Assembly (NCBI GenBank): GCA_963565915.1
Contig: OY751487.1
Coordinates: 5,394,001-5,458,000 of the forward strand
Direction: 5' to 3'
Length of the DNA stretch: 64,000 nt
Origin: Entoloma clypeatum
Taxonomy: Eukaryota > Basidiomycota > Agaricomycetes > Agaricales > Entolomataceae
Every line of letters starts with the position of its first letter. The stretch's first letter is position 1. The position numbers and the translations under genes are program-made. The notes under the pieces are model-generated. The model had not been told where the DNA came from and made no database searches. It was given only the letters and a program-made list of their open reading frames with translations. Below are positions 11,201 to 20,816 of this stretch, one piece after another.

Positions 11201-12091
11201 TTTCTTTTCAAAGACTGATAGATATTTGTGATATTTCCGGGGGACGACCTGTTCCGCCGGTACTTCATCTGAGGGTTCTCCTTTAGCTGCCCTGAGCATG
11301 TGGATTACTTCCTCCTGCACTTCTTCCTCATTTCCTTCTACTACTTCTTCCATTCTTCCACCCCATTTGGTCCTTGCAGTTTTATTTAAGTAACGTGTTC
11401 GACGCATGCCACATTCTTCTGGACATCTTGATAATTTAATTTCCGCTTTTTCCCAATCGATTTCTGGATTATGACGTTTCAGCCAAGTATGTCCAACGAT
11501 AATTTTAGCTTTTCCTAGGTTGCATGCTTCAAACACTGCTATCTCCATGTGTCCTTTATACCGCATAGCCATGACTGCTTCATGCGTGATCGAACCTCCT
11601 TGGTTAAGTGTGCCATCAATGTTGTAGACCCGAATGGGAAAAGATATGTTGTTCCTTTTGGCGAAGTCCAGATCTATGAACATCCCTGTTGCCCCTGAGT
11701 CTGATAATGCTTCGACATCAAATGTGCGCTTGTCCTGCAACGTTTCCAGCGTGATTTTCATCATAAGCTCCTTTTCCAAAGAAGCAGATCGAATAAAAGA
11801 TGGTTCCCCCATAGAGTCCGTTTGCCTAGTTAAATTATCTGATTCTTCGCAACAGGGAATTAAGCATTCATCCGTAGGGGACAAACCAAGCCTCGTTGCC
11901 GAGGGCTCCCCAATGATATAGTTTACAAGCGTATCTAAGTCCGATTCATCTGTGCTATTTTTTTGGGTTTTTACCTTTTTGGGTTTGTCCAATAGTATTT
12001 TATTGTATGTAACTGCCGCGTCCGTAAGCTTTTGAAACCAAGAATTTACAGTGTCTTTATGTATGTAAGAGTCTATAGGCAATTGTTCATA
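8220..12091 (-). pseudogene. pol: Pol of gypsy copy 2 (PR-RT-RH-IN-chromodomain), broken
   Basis: Reading on the minus strand: protease DSGA, RT with YIDD, RNase H (ESDASDFATGA), integrase zinc-binding HHCC region ending GCDRC, integrase core with Asp (TADFI), Asp (SDRGPQF) and Glu (ERINQE), then a C-terminal chromodomain (EEYDVAKVID ... YLVQWEGL ... TWEP). Lesions: a loss of about 10 nt near 10425-10435 that removes the expected LGFA before NFYRRF and shifts the frame; TGA at 10092-10094 and TGA at 9444-9446, both at sites where CGA is expected. The first open frame is 571 residues, the last 404. The chromodomain would direct integration to marked chromatin in this family; here the product cannot be made whole. 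Confidence 0.95.
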
Positions 12092-12117
12092 TCAATTTGT
12101 CAGAGCCAGCGGGGGAA

Positions 12118-13225
12118 TTACTGGTTGACGTTTACAAAATCCTGCTGCGCTGCAGCCTGTCCATTGTTCTGAGCTGGTTGGCCCTGCTGTCCATTATTAG
12201 CTTGGCACGCTTGATGCCTCGCGTTGATCTGTCTCAAAATTTCTTCCTCCTCTTGTTCGTTGATCTGTTCGATCATTGCCGCTTGTACCCTGCGCTGCGG
12301 CCGTCTGCAATCCCGGGCAAAGTGCCCCTGTCCGCCGCAGTTGTAACAATTCCCAGGAGCGCGTCTCTGGTTCCTATTGATGTCCATTGCATTTGGATCC
12401 CGTCGTGGTTGCTGCTGTTGTTGTTGTTGACCATTTTGTTGTTGAGGACGGTACCCCCCATTCTGTTGTTGCCCAAAGGGCCTCTGTTGTTGCTGCTGCT
12501 GTTGTCCATATGCGGGCCAATTGCCCCATGTGTTACGTTGTTGTCCAAAGTTATTGCCAGTCCTCATGCCTGGTCTTGCTGCGAAAGTCTCTTCCACTCT
12601 GCCGATTGCCAAAATTTCTTCACAGGTGCCCTGCACCGTGGACTTTCTCCTCCCTTGCTGGAAGAGTTGTTGCATGATATGTAGATTCCTTGGCGTTCCT
12701 TTCCAAAAGGGTTACACCGTGCCTTTCCTCAATCTTGCCCTTGATCACCAGGGTCCCGAATTGCATAATCCAATCATCGGTCTTCATTGAACCTTGCTTA
12801 AAGCTCTCGATTTTGGATCGGGCCCATTCGATCTCAGTGGTGGGACGAAACCTCGTTGTGATTTCGCCGACTAGCTCTCGGTACGTTGGCCAGTCTTCCG
12901 ATTCCATACATTGATTCAAATGGGTTTCCCCGTAGACTCCTGCCGTGGGACCGTCCAACCGCGACCACACTGCAATGCACACTTCTTCTTCTCCATTGAA
13001 TAGCTCTCGATTGACCCTGAGCCATGCAAGCATCTTAGTCCACCATACTGTGAACGTTGCTTTGGATCCATTGTATTTGCCGGGATCCGCGGCAACTTCT
13101 AATTTCCTTCCATGGTTGTTATTTTGTGGGGGGGGGTGATTGAACAGCGGTAACGGAGGTAAGGGTGATGGTGCATGGTGTTGTTCAAATTCTTCATCGA
13201 ATTGGGCGTTGGTGCCTTCGGCCAT
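12118..13225 (-). pseudogene. gag: Gag of gypsy copy 2 (two frames)
   Basis: Same layout as copy 1: a 201-residue frame from the ATG at 13223-13225, and an overlapping 185-residue frame with a Gln-rich tract and one CCHC knuckle (CYNCGGQGHFARDC), ending at 12118. The break sits near 12680-12688 at the same base as in copy 1. Differences from copy 1 are two residues (E for K, L for Q) in the first frame and none seen in the second. Whether the break is a defect or programmed frameshifting is open. Confidence 0.85.
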
Positions 13226-13789
13226 GATGGTGTGATGAGGGGGAGTGGTTGTTTTTTGAACAGTAGTACCTTGCGTCGGGCGCGCAACCCTGTTCTAACG
13301 CTTAGGCGAGAAAAAATCTAAAAGAAAAAACCCAAAGAGCGATCTGTTTACCCAGGTAGCCGATTTACCCGAGCAAAGGAAGATCTCGGAAAAATGAAGT
13401 CCACGCGGTCAGAACCCCTATGCGCGCTGGACTGGTCGATATCCTGAAATAGGGTCGGGGGTTGGAACACCTTTTGCGATCTAGACGTGTACGGTCTGCT
13501 CTCTCCAACCGTCACACGCGCCAGCAGCTTTCCCGAAGGTTAGTTGCGTCGGCCTTTGGTCACCTCGACACAGGACGGGCTCAACGTTTCCCTATGTGTC
13601 TCAAACGGCAACGCTAGATATGGTGGGTGCACCAAGCATTTCTCTTCTTATCCCTGAAGTCCGGGAGATCCCCCTTAACGCTAGGGTCCGCGTATAATAA
13701 CGAAGTGCGACTTTTAACGCAAAAGTGCGAAACGGCGGGGATAGTGATGATGGAGTAGGAGGTGTGTGTTTGGGCGGGCGAGTAGAAAG

Positions 13790-13799
13790 AGCTTGTTCT
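13790..13799 (-). promoter_or_regulatory. Self-primer binding site of gypsy copy 2
   Basis: On the minus strand AGAACAAGCT begins 2 nt after the 5' LTR and is fully complementary to AGCTTGTTCT at 13909-13918 in the LTR, which begins 33 nt downstream of the first base of TATATAA. No match to a tRNA 3' end is evident. Confidence 0.72.
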
Positions 13800-13801
13800 T
13801 C

Positions 13802-14090
13802 TGTTGAGGCGACGCTAAGTCAAACGACGTCGCGAGCCCAAACTTAGGAATGAAGTGGAAAGATGATAAGAGAACTGTATTGCCAAGAGACCCAGCGGGA
13901 ATCTCAAGAGAACAAGCTATCGAATACAAGTGAAAGTACCCTACTTATATATGTAAATTCCATGAGGCTGCGTTGTGGCAGCGTCATGCTGCGCGATAAT
14001 GATAAGATGTCCTCATGTACGATATGATGTAGATAAGATAAGATCGAGATAAGATAAGATAAAGTGAAAAGTGAAAATACGATCATAACA
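13802..14090 (-). repeat. 5' LTR of gypsy copy 2
   Basis: 289 bp. It holds TATATAA at 13945-13951 (minus) and a likely transcript start at 13918. Followed outside by the right target duplication AATAT (14091-14095). Confidence 0.95.
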
Positions 14091-14095
14091 AATAT

Positions 14096-15300
14096 ATCAC
14101 CATCTGTAAGTAGCACTCACCATGTATCATGCCTGACCTGTAACCACAGAATTCAATATATTCCACCTACTGACTAGGTTGTAAGCCCGGACGTGAGATT
14201 TAACCTGTGATGACAGGCCAGTGGAGTTAGCCCACGAACAGGTGACACTTGATCTGACAGCTGGGCTGGTGTATCGGAATAATATTACTTTCGGCTTATT
14301 GAGGTGCTCAGGTCGGGGTACAGGTACAGCTGGATATGGGTATGGGTATGGGTATGCATTTCGGGACCCCCAATAAGCCCATTGGAGTGTTGGACGGGTT
14401 TCATGAAGTATGTGCTGGCTGTCTGCAGAGGTCCATAGATGCCAACCACATTGATACCCATGGGAACCTGTAAACCTGTCCATGGGTACAGGTACAGGTC
14501 GAGCCAAAGGTATCTGAGGGTTACTTGTGGCATTCACTGATGCTAGGATAGGTATAGGCACTAGGGCTGCTACTAGCAGCTCATGATTTACAAGGGATGA
14601 ACACAGCAGGAAATTAGATTGAAAAGTCTACTAAGGAGTCTACAAAGGAACCGAGGATAAAGAAGAGCTCGGGTGTGACGGAGAATTTTGTGGGATGAGG
14701 GTGGGCATGGAAAATCTCCTAGCTCCCGAGGGCAGTATTTCCATCCTGTCGGGGCCGGATTGGCTTTGGAGGCTGCACCCCATCCCATATCATGGGTCTC
14801 CAAGACTCAGTAGGGAGACAATGAATTTGGAGTGGCTGAAATAAGGTGAAATTGTACTCCAAACATCAAAGGTGCCATAAATATGGTTGTCTTATAAGTT
14901 ATTTAGTATCTGTATCTGTATCTGTACAGTTAATATCATGTGCCACAGCAAACAGGATTATCTTTCTAGTCAATCCATGATCAGGAGCATATGGGAATCC
15001 TGGTTCCCAAAGGAGGCCTACCGTGTCGGGCCCAGTGTCACACACTGTGAACAGGGTCTGTCGGGGTGGAATGAGACACACCCCATTGGGCCTGGTGAAG
15101 GAACCCATACATACCTACACCCACACAGGAAGGTACCCATCACCCTGGGGGTTGTTACACAGCAGGTGTCATGGGTTGCAGCTTATATGTTGACCTGTTG
15201 TGGGTGCTCACAGAAGTGCAGTGTATATATATATTATAAAGTTATAACTACATTTTTACGAGGTGGGGGTGAAGTTCCTGTCGCTGTTCCATTCATCGTC
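14096..15300. other. Gene-free stretch with short simple repeats
   Basis: No supported gene. A GGTATG hexamer run lies at about 14335-14357 and gives a spurious Tyr-Pro repeat on the minus strand; a GTATCT run lies at about 14908-14927. The remainder resembles no family I can name. Confidence 0.55.
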
Positions 15301-15339
15301 CTCACATCTGCGTCATTGTCCCCGCGTCGTTGTCCCAGC

Positions 15340-16450
15340 ATTTGGGCATGAGAGGAGGGTATTGGGGGCGAAAGGAGGCCGCTGGGGGCGAGAGACAACC
15401 GGTTGTTGTTCCTGCATTTGACGCGCCATTGGGGGTGAGAGCAGGGCGTACAGGACGAGAGGGCGTGGAGGGCGAGAGGGAGTGGGTGGGTACGAGAGGG
15501 AGGCACTGGGGGCGAGAGACGATGGTAGGGGACGAGAGGTGACAAGAAACGGGCAGTGGGCACGAGAGGGGGCGAGAGGAGGCCGTTGGAGATGAGAGAC
15601 GGGCGGTGGGCACAACAGGGCGCTAGAGAGTGCCATTGTAGATGAGAGGGCGCCGTTGGAGGCGAGAGAGGGCCGAGACTCATCGTCGGACAAGGAGTGC
15701 GCCGGGCCCGACGGACTGGGTCTGGGTACGAGAGGAGGGCGTAGGGGACGAGAGGGAGGCATTGGGTGAGAGACGACAGAAGGGGATGAGAGGCAACGAG
15801 AGACAGGTGGTGGGCACGAGAGGGGGCTAGATGGCGCCATTGGAGACGAGAGGGCGCCGTTGAAGGCGAGACACGGCCGGGACCCATCGTGGGGCGAGAG
15901 GGTGCCGTTGGAGATGAGAGATGGGTGGTGGGCAAGAGGAGGCCGTTGGGGGCGACAGGGACGAGAGGAGGCTGTTGGTGACCTGAGAAGGGTGGTGGGC
16001 ACAACAGGGGGTAAGAGGAAGGCCGTAGAGGGCGAGAGGGAGTGGGTGGGTATGAGAGGAGGGTGTTGGGGATGAGAGGGAGGCATTGGGGGCGAGAGAC
16101 GACAAGAGATGGGCAGTGGGCACGAGAGGGGGCAAGAGTAGGCCGTTGGGGCAAAGGGGACGAGAGGATGCCGTTGATGACCAGAGAAGGGCCGTGGGCA
16201 GGAGGGGGTGAGAGGGAGCCGTTGGAGACGAGAGACGGGTGTTGGGCACGAGAGGAGGGCAAGAGGAGGCAGTTGGGGGCGAAGGGGAGGACAGGAGGCC
16301 GTTGGCGACCAGAGAAGGGCGGTGGGCAGGAGAGGGGGGCGAGAGGACAGGCACCGTTTGAGACGAGAGATGGGCGTGAGGGTGCCGTTCAAGACGAGAG
16401 GTGGACATGAGGGTGCTGTTGAAGACGAGAGACGGGCGACGGGCCCGACG
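15340..16450. repeat. GC-rich minisatellite array, copy 3
   Basis: About 1.1 kb of units around GGCCGTTGGGGGCGAGAG and GGGCACGAGAGG, roughly 20 bp each, with interspersed longer blocks. Minus-strand frames of more than 200 and 300 residues are Ser/Pro/Leu-rich translations of the array and have no independent support. Confidence 0.85.
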
Positions 16451-17540
16451 GGGGGTCTCACCTGATCTTCCCACAACTTAAGCCAAATATGCCTTGTTGA
16501 TCCGGTGCCTCAACAAGGCAAAACTGCCTTGAAAGCACTAAATGCCCGACACCAGCGTTAAATCGATGCATAATTCTGAGCCTCCAGTCATAATTCTCTA
16601 AGTCCCTCACCACCAGTGTGTGTTTGTCATCACCTTTGTTTGGCAACCTCCCATCAACGTTGCTCCTCTCCATCAACGACCCTCCCACGCCCGCCAAAGC
16701 ATCTCCAGGACCCTTCCCTGCCATCAACGGTGTTCAGCTATGTCCTCCCGCACCATCAAAGTGCCTCCTGAACCCTTTCCTGCCATCAACGTGTCTCGTG
16801 GACCCTTATCCATCATCAAACACCTCTCGTTTCCCTCTTTGGCACATTCCCACGCCCCTTCCTCGCATCAGAACCCTCCGTCCCTCGTCACGTCACCTCC
16901 CCTCCACCTTCCCCATGCCTCCTATGCCTACAAGGTCTTCTCCCCTGCCACCTGTGAGTATGTGTACACTATAGGTGGTATACATAGTCTTCCTATAATA
17001 CCCTACATACACATAACATCAACACCACCCCCTTCCCCTTACCTTTACACACATATTATGAGTTAGATACATGTATACTACTTTTAATACACAGTATAAT
17101 ATACCAAGACTTATTACCAATGATTCCCTTGAGGTATAATCTGATTAAATAAGCTAAAAAGCGGTCAGAAACTGAGGAATGGGGAGAAGCACATACCTCC
17201 CCTCTAGGTACTAGTGTCCCCACCCCAGGCTGCCACCTTTAGGCTCATCCCAGAGTATATTAGTGGATGGGGGAAGGTATGTAGCCACCCCAGGAGGGGT
17301 GGGGGGTGGTGAAAAGAGCGAAAATGTATGTACTCACCCTGGGTATAGATCACCATCTTAACCCCTCAGCATGGTCAGGGCACCTATATACGACCATTCT
17401 ATAGTACTAATAGGTCTCCAAGCGTCGGTGCTACGAGGTGTGCGATGCTTTGATTAGGTGGAAAGGTGTGGAAGATGAGGTGCACATCAAAAACACATAT
17501 TCCCCACCTAGCATTAGTAGATAAATATATAGACACCTGT
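16451..17540. other. Gene-free stretch with degenerate repeats
   Basis: CCATCAACG-type degenerate units of about 60 bp at 16650-16830, then AT-richer DNA. Near 17395-17500 lies a diverged copy of the dispersed repeat that also occurs at 19545-19720 and 37785-37959 (GGTCTCCAAGCGTCGGT start). Confidence 0.5.
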
Positions 17541-17542
17541 AA

Positions 17543-17772
17543 AGGGTGTCTTGGGTGTATATCTACCCAACAAAAAAGACCCAAGGGGGATCCATGGAGT
17601 GTGGAAGACAGGAGACATGATTCAGTCCCGAAAACATGTTTGGAAAGCAATAATTGTTATGGGCATGACATCCACAGGTGCAATTCAGACAAATTCTTAT
17701 CTCCTGTCTTCCACACTCCATGGATCCCCCTTGGGTCTTTTTTGTTGGGTAGATATACACCCAAGACACCCT
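17543..17772. repeat. Palindrome with 73-bp inverted arms
   Basis: Arms 17543-17615 and 17700-17772 are inverted copies with no mismatch that I can see, around an 84-bp centre. Outer ends read AGGGTGTCTTGGG. It would form a long hairpin; probably a fold-back transposon or a recent inverted duplication. It also truncates the gene fragment at 17776-18158. Confidence 0.8.
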
Positions 17773-17775
17773 GAA

Positions 17776-18158
17776 CTCTCGAAGTTCTTGTTGAAGGTAT
17801 CCGCCGCAGCACTTCCCACAGCGATGCACCAGTCTTTTATAGTCCTTTGTGCCTGGAGAAATTCAGATTAGTAATTTGAACTTCCAAGAGATGTGAAAAA
17901 ATGTACAAACTGCAATACTGCCATTGAAGACCTGGTACGTGAAAGATTGACACCGCCGGAATACAAAGCGCCGCAGATGCTGGAGATGGTTTCAAGGAGG
18001 GGGTCGTCATTGACTGACCAGGGGTAGATCTGGACGCCGGCCCACCAAAGGAGGGTTGCAACGCCATGCTCCTCCCATAGAGACTCTGTAAACTGAGAAG
18101 GAAGGTGAGGGCATATGGAGGGCATGGAGGGGAATATTAGGGCGAGTCGTTCCGTCAA
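17776..18158 (-). pseudogene. Fragment of a two-exon gene, unknown function
   Basis: A first exon beginning MTERLALIFPSM is followed by a probable intron from GTACAT to CTCCAG (about 17855-17925, minus strand; a TACTAAT-like branch site is visible) and a second exon reading in a sensible frame (QRTIKDWCIAVGSAAAD). The second exon runs into the palindrome at 17772 and has no natural end. I do not recognise the family. No signal peptide or clear domain. Likely truncated by the palindrome insertion. Confidence 0.35.
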
Positions 18159-18504
18159 AGGACCTCTTAAATATTGAACAACAGACTGTAGTTACTTACC
18201 ACCATTTCCGATCCGACTGTTGTAGTACGTGACTGTAAGAGGTCATCATTGACAACAACTGTAAGGCTTGCAACTGTGAGTTACTGTTGTGTGGAGACTG
18301 TAGTACATGACTGTATGTTCGAGGGGTCAGGACTGTTGGCTGCGTCAGTGTGGCGCGAAGGTACTGTTGTATTTTTGCTCTCACACGATGTCAACTTTTC
18401 GTGTGAAAAAGGAACAAGTCCAACAGAATGTAGGGACAAACTGTGACGACCACCAAAGATGCCCTCTGAGGCCTATCAGCCTATATCCAATGTCCACAGG
18501 TGCC

Positions 18505-18985
18505 GTCCGATGTTTTCTGAGAAAACAGAACAGCGATCTTGAGATGTGGGTTCCCGCATACTAGATGGTCTTCCCGAAATTGCAACGAAAACAGAAGAGT
18601 GGTTCGAACTTGGGCTCGAGGACGCTTTCGCAGGGGACTCATGGGGATTGAGCGGTGCCACAAATAACCAAGAGCCAGAACTCACATCGGTCCGGACCCA
18701 CTCATGTGGATCCCTAATCAATGGCAATCTTGAGAATAGGGTTTGAGTGGTGGAAGAACATGCAAGATAACTCACATCGGCCCGGAGCCACTCTTGGAGC
18801 CACCGGCACCGCTCTGAGGAAACAGAACAGTGATCTTGATCGGATGCGGGTTCCCGCATACTAGATAGATAAAGTTTTGGTGGGTTCGGGGATGCTTTCG
18901 CGGGGGACTTATGGGGATTGGGCGGTAGGGAAACCAAGAACCACTCGGCCTGGACACACTCACGTGGATCTCAATCAGGCACTGC
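18505..18985. repeat. Diverged tandem duplication, two units of about 0.2-0.3 kb
   Basis: Units near 18505-18720 and 18807-18985 share GGTTCCCGCATACTAGAT, GGGGACTCATGGGGATT-like and CACTCACGTGGATC-like blocks in the same order. Minus-strand translation shows the same repeat as two similar peptide blocks, but nothing supports a gene. Confidence 0.65.
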
Positions 18986-19906
18986 CACGCCCCGTTGTTC
19001 GGCCAACACGCGCTCGCTGTTGCACACGATGAGCTCAAGTATTTCAGCATTCTCACATCTTTTTTGGTAACTTACAGTACATTGGGAACTTATATATGTC
19101 TATACACATAGCTTGGGACAGTAGTATGAGGTGGAGAGAGTGACTGGTCAGAAAAAATGCGCACTTATAAAGGAGGAGAAGGAGAACTACCCTCCAGGTG
19201 CCCAAAGAGCTTCTCTAATAGGCCTGGGACTATGTATGTAGGTCCCCTCTAGAGAATAGTGGCCTGTGCCTTGAGCTAAGACGAGTGACAGGAGCATAGG
19301 GGTAGTTAGGAGGAGGACAATGACATACCTCTTAATGGATGATCTGGGCAGTTTCCCCTCAGATCCACCGGTATAAAAGCCCTATATATGTATGAAATGT
19401 GTAAGACAGTGCCATATGGGTATCGGAGCCATGAAGAAATGGTGGAAAAAAGCGAATATGTATATTAGTAGGTGCTTACTTTAACATGATATACAGCAGC
19501 CCTCGAGGCTGATATGGATAGCGTGCATGTCATATCATGTTTCCATGTATATAGGGGTCTCTAAGCGTTGGTAGCGCTACCTGTAGAGGCGATACATAGA
19601 GTGGGAATAATACAAAGGAAGAGATGGTGACAAAATGATGTAATTCTCACCTGGCTTCAGATCCATATGCTAGATGGATATAGAAATGGTCGTAGTATAT
19701 GCCAATTATACCATAGAGTGGTGTACAGGTGGTACAACTGTGACTGGTGGTTTGTGGAAAGCTGGGAGGGGGGATGTGTGGTTGGGATGTGGGTGGATTG
19801 AGTGAACAAACAATTGACATCACAGCATGAGTTGACCACGCACAACAATACCCTCTCTCTCAGCCTCCACAAACCATCTGTCACCTTAGGACCACTTGTA
19901 GACCAC
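18986..19906. other. Gene-free flank of gypsy copy 3
   Basis: It contains a dispersed repeat copy at about 19545-19720 (starts GGGGTCTCTAAGCG) related to 37785-37959. The five bases before the LTR, ACCAC (19902-19906), are one half of the split target duplication discussed in the findings. Confidence 0.6.
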
Positions 19907-20277
19907 TGTTATGCTTAACAAACCGTTCCAAGGTTCGGGCAGAGTGTGCAGGAAAGTGGAAAGGCGAAGAGCAATGTGATTGCTAAATCTAAGGAATCTA
20001 CTACAGTACAAGAGGTTTATATAGGTACTGACTATAGGCGGTAGCGGATGAGTCAGTACTGCGGAAGGCAGTGCGCCTGAGTAAGGCGACTGCGGAAGGC
20101 TATGTACAATGAGTCATACATACTGCGGAGCTGAGTAAAGCTACTGCGGAATGAGTCAGAGCGGTAGCGAAGGGAATGGAAATAGATGTTGCGACATAAT
20201 GTATTCGTAAGAGGGCGCCGAGCTGGGCCGATAAGTAAAAGTGATGACGTCGTCCGCATACCGTAGAGTCCGTAACA
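19907..20277 (-). repeat. LTR type A (3' LTR of copy 3)
   Basis: 371 bp, about four differences from the reverse complement of 37960-38330. Preceded in element sense by the polypurine tract AAGAGGGGGAACA. Confidence 0.95.
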
Positions 20278-20312
20278 TGTTCCCCCTCTTCAAGCTCTGT
20301 GTCCTCACAGAG

Positions 20313-20684
20313 TCATTGTCCCCATCCCTCGTTGTTGCCAGGATCGGACCAATTCGGGCTCTCCTTGAGGCTCCAATCATATATCAACTCTTTGTTGATG
20401 GCAACGGCGAGTTCGAGGCCTTTGATAGCTAGCCGAATGCATCGATTCTCAATCACGAGGGTGCTGGTGTAATTTCCGAGAATTTGTTTTTCCTCGGGAC
20501 TCGGGGCGACGGGGAGGTTGGACAGCGAGTGAAGCCGGATATGCATCTGGCGATGAAGGAGGTCGGCAAGGGAAGTTTCGAGGGCATGGATTTGGTCTCG
20601 CATGGAGAGTGCTTCGTTCATGAGGGCGGCGATGGCGGGGTTGATGTCGGTGGTGGAGGTGGAGGTAACGGTGGTGTTGGACAT
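20313..20684 (-). CDS. Third ORF of gypsy copy 3, helical protein in env position
   Basis: 123 residues from the ATG at 20682-20684 (chosen because the homologue in copy 4 starts there; the open frame extends further upstream). It lies between the pol stop and the 3' LTR on the same strand. The centre (ALSMRDQIHALETS ... LHRQMHIRLH) looks like an amphipathic helix or coiled coil and the C-terminus is Trp/Asp/Gly-rich. There is no signal peptide and no membrane segment, so it is not an envelope protein. Copy 4 has a diverged homologue at 43755-44120 in which most changes in the core are synonymous, which argues for a functional protein. Function unknown. Confidence 0.7.
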   Translation of the reverse strand: MSNTTVTSTSTTDINPAIAALMNEALSMRDQIHALETSLADLLHRQMHIRLHSLSNLPVAPSPEEKQILGNYTSTLVIENRCIRLAIKGLELAVAINKELIYDWSLKESPNWSDPGNNEGWGQ

Positions 20685-20816
20685 GGCGGTGAGGATGGTT
20701 GAGAGATAGAAGAAGAAGGGGGAGGCTATATTGGGCAGGGAAAAGACTAGAGCGGGGAACTCGGTGTGTGGTTGACTGAGGAGGTCGATACTGTTATGGA
20801 TTTCGAACACTGTCTT

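Larger units (their letters stand above)
7919..14090 (-). mobile_element. Ty3/gypsy chromovirus, copy 2, near full length
   Basis: 6172 bp on the minus strand, bounded by LTRs 7919-8208 (3') and 13802-14090 (5') and by the direct 5-bp duplication AATAT (7914-7918 and 14091-14095). The LTRs differ by about two substitutions and one base of length, so insertion is recent. Order in element sense is LTR, leader, gag, PR-RT-RNase H-IN-chromodomain, polypurine tract, LTR. Pol is broken in three places, so the copy is not autonomous. Confidence 0.96.

Noticed and set aside
14127..14561. Minus-strand 144-codon frame with a Tyr-Pro repeat
   Set aside because: The repeat comes from a GGTATG simple-sequence run; there is no other support for a gene.
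15234..16476. Ser/Pro/Leu-rich minus-strand frames up to 387 codons
   Set aside because: Same explanation: translation of the third minisatellite array in two phases.
17100..19900. Possible exon-intron structure in the dispersed GGTCTCCAAGCG repeats
   Set aside because: Donor- and acceptor-like sites recur, but no continuous frame can be built through any copy.
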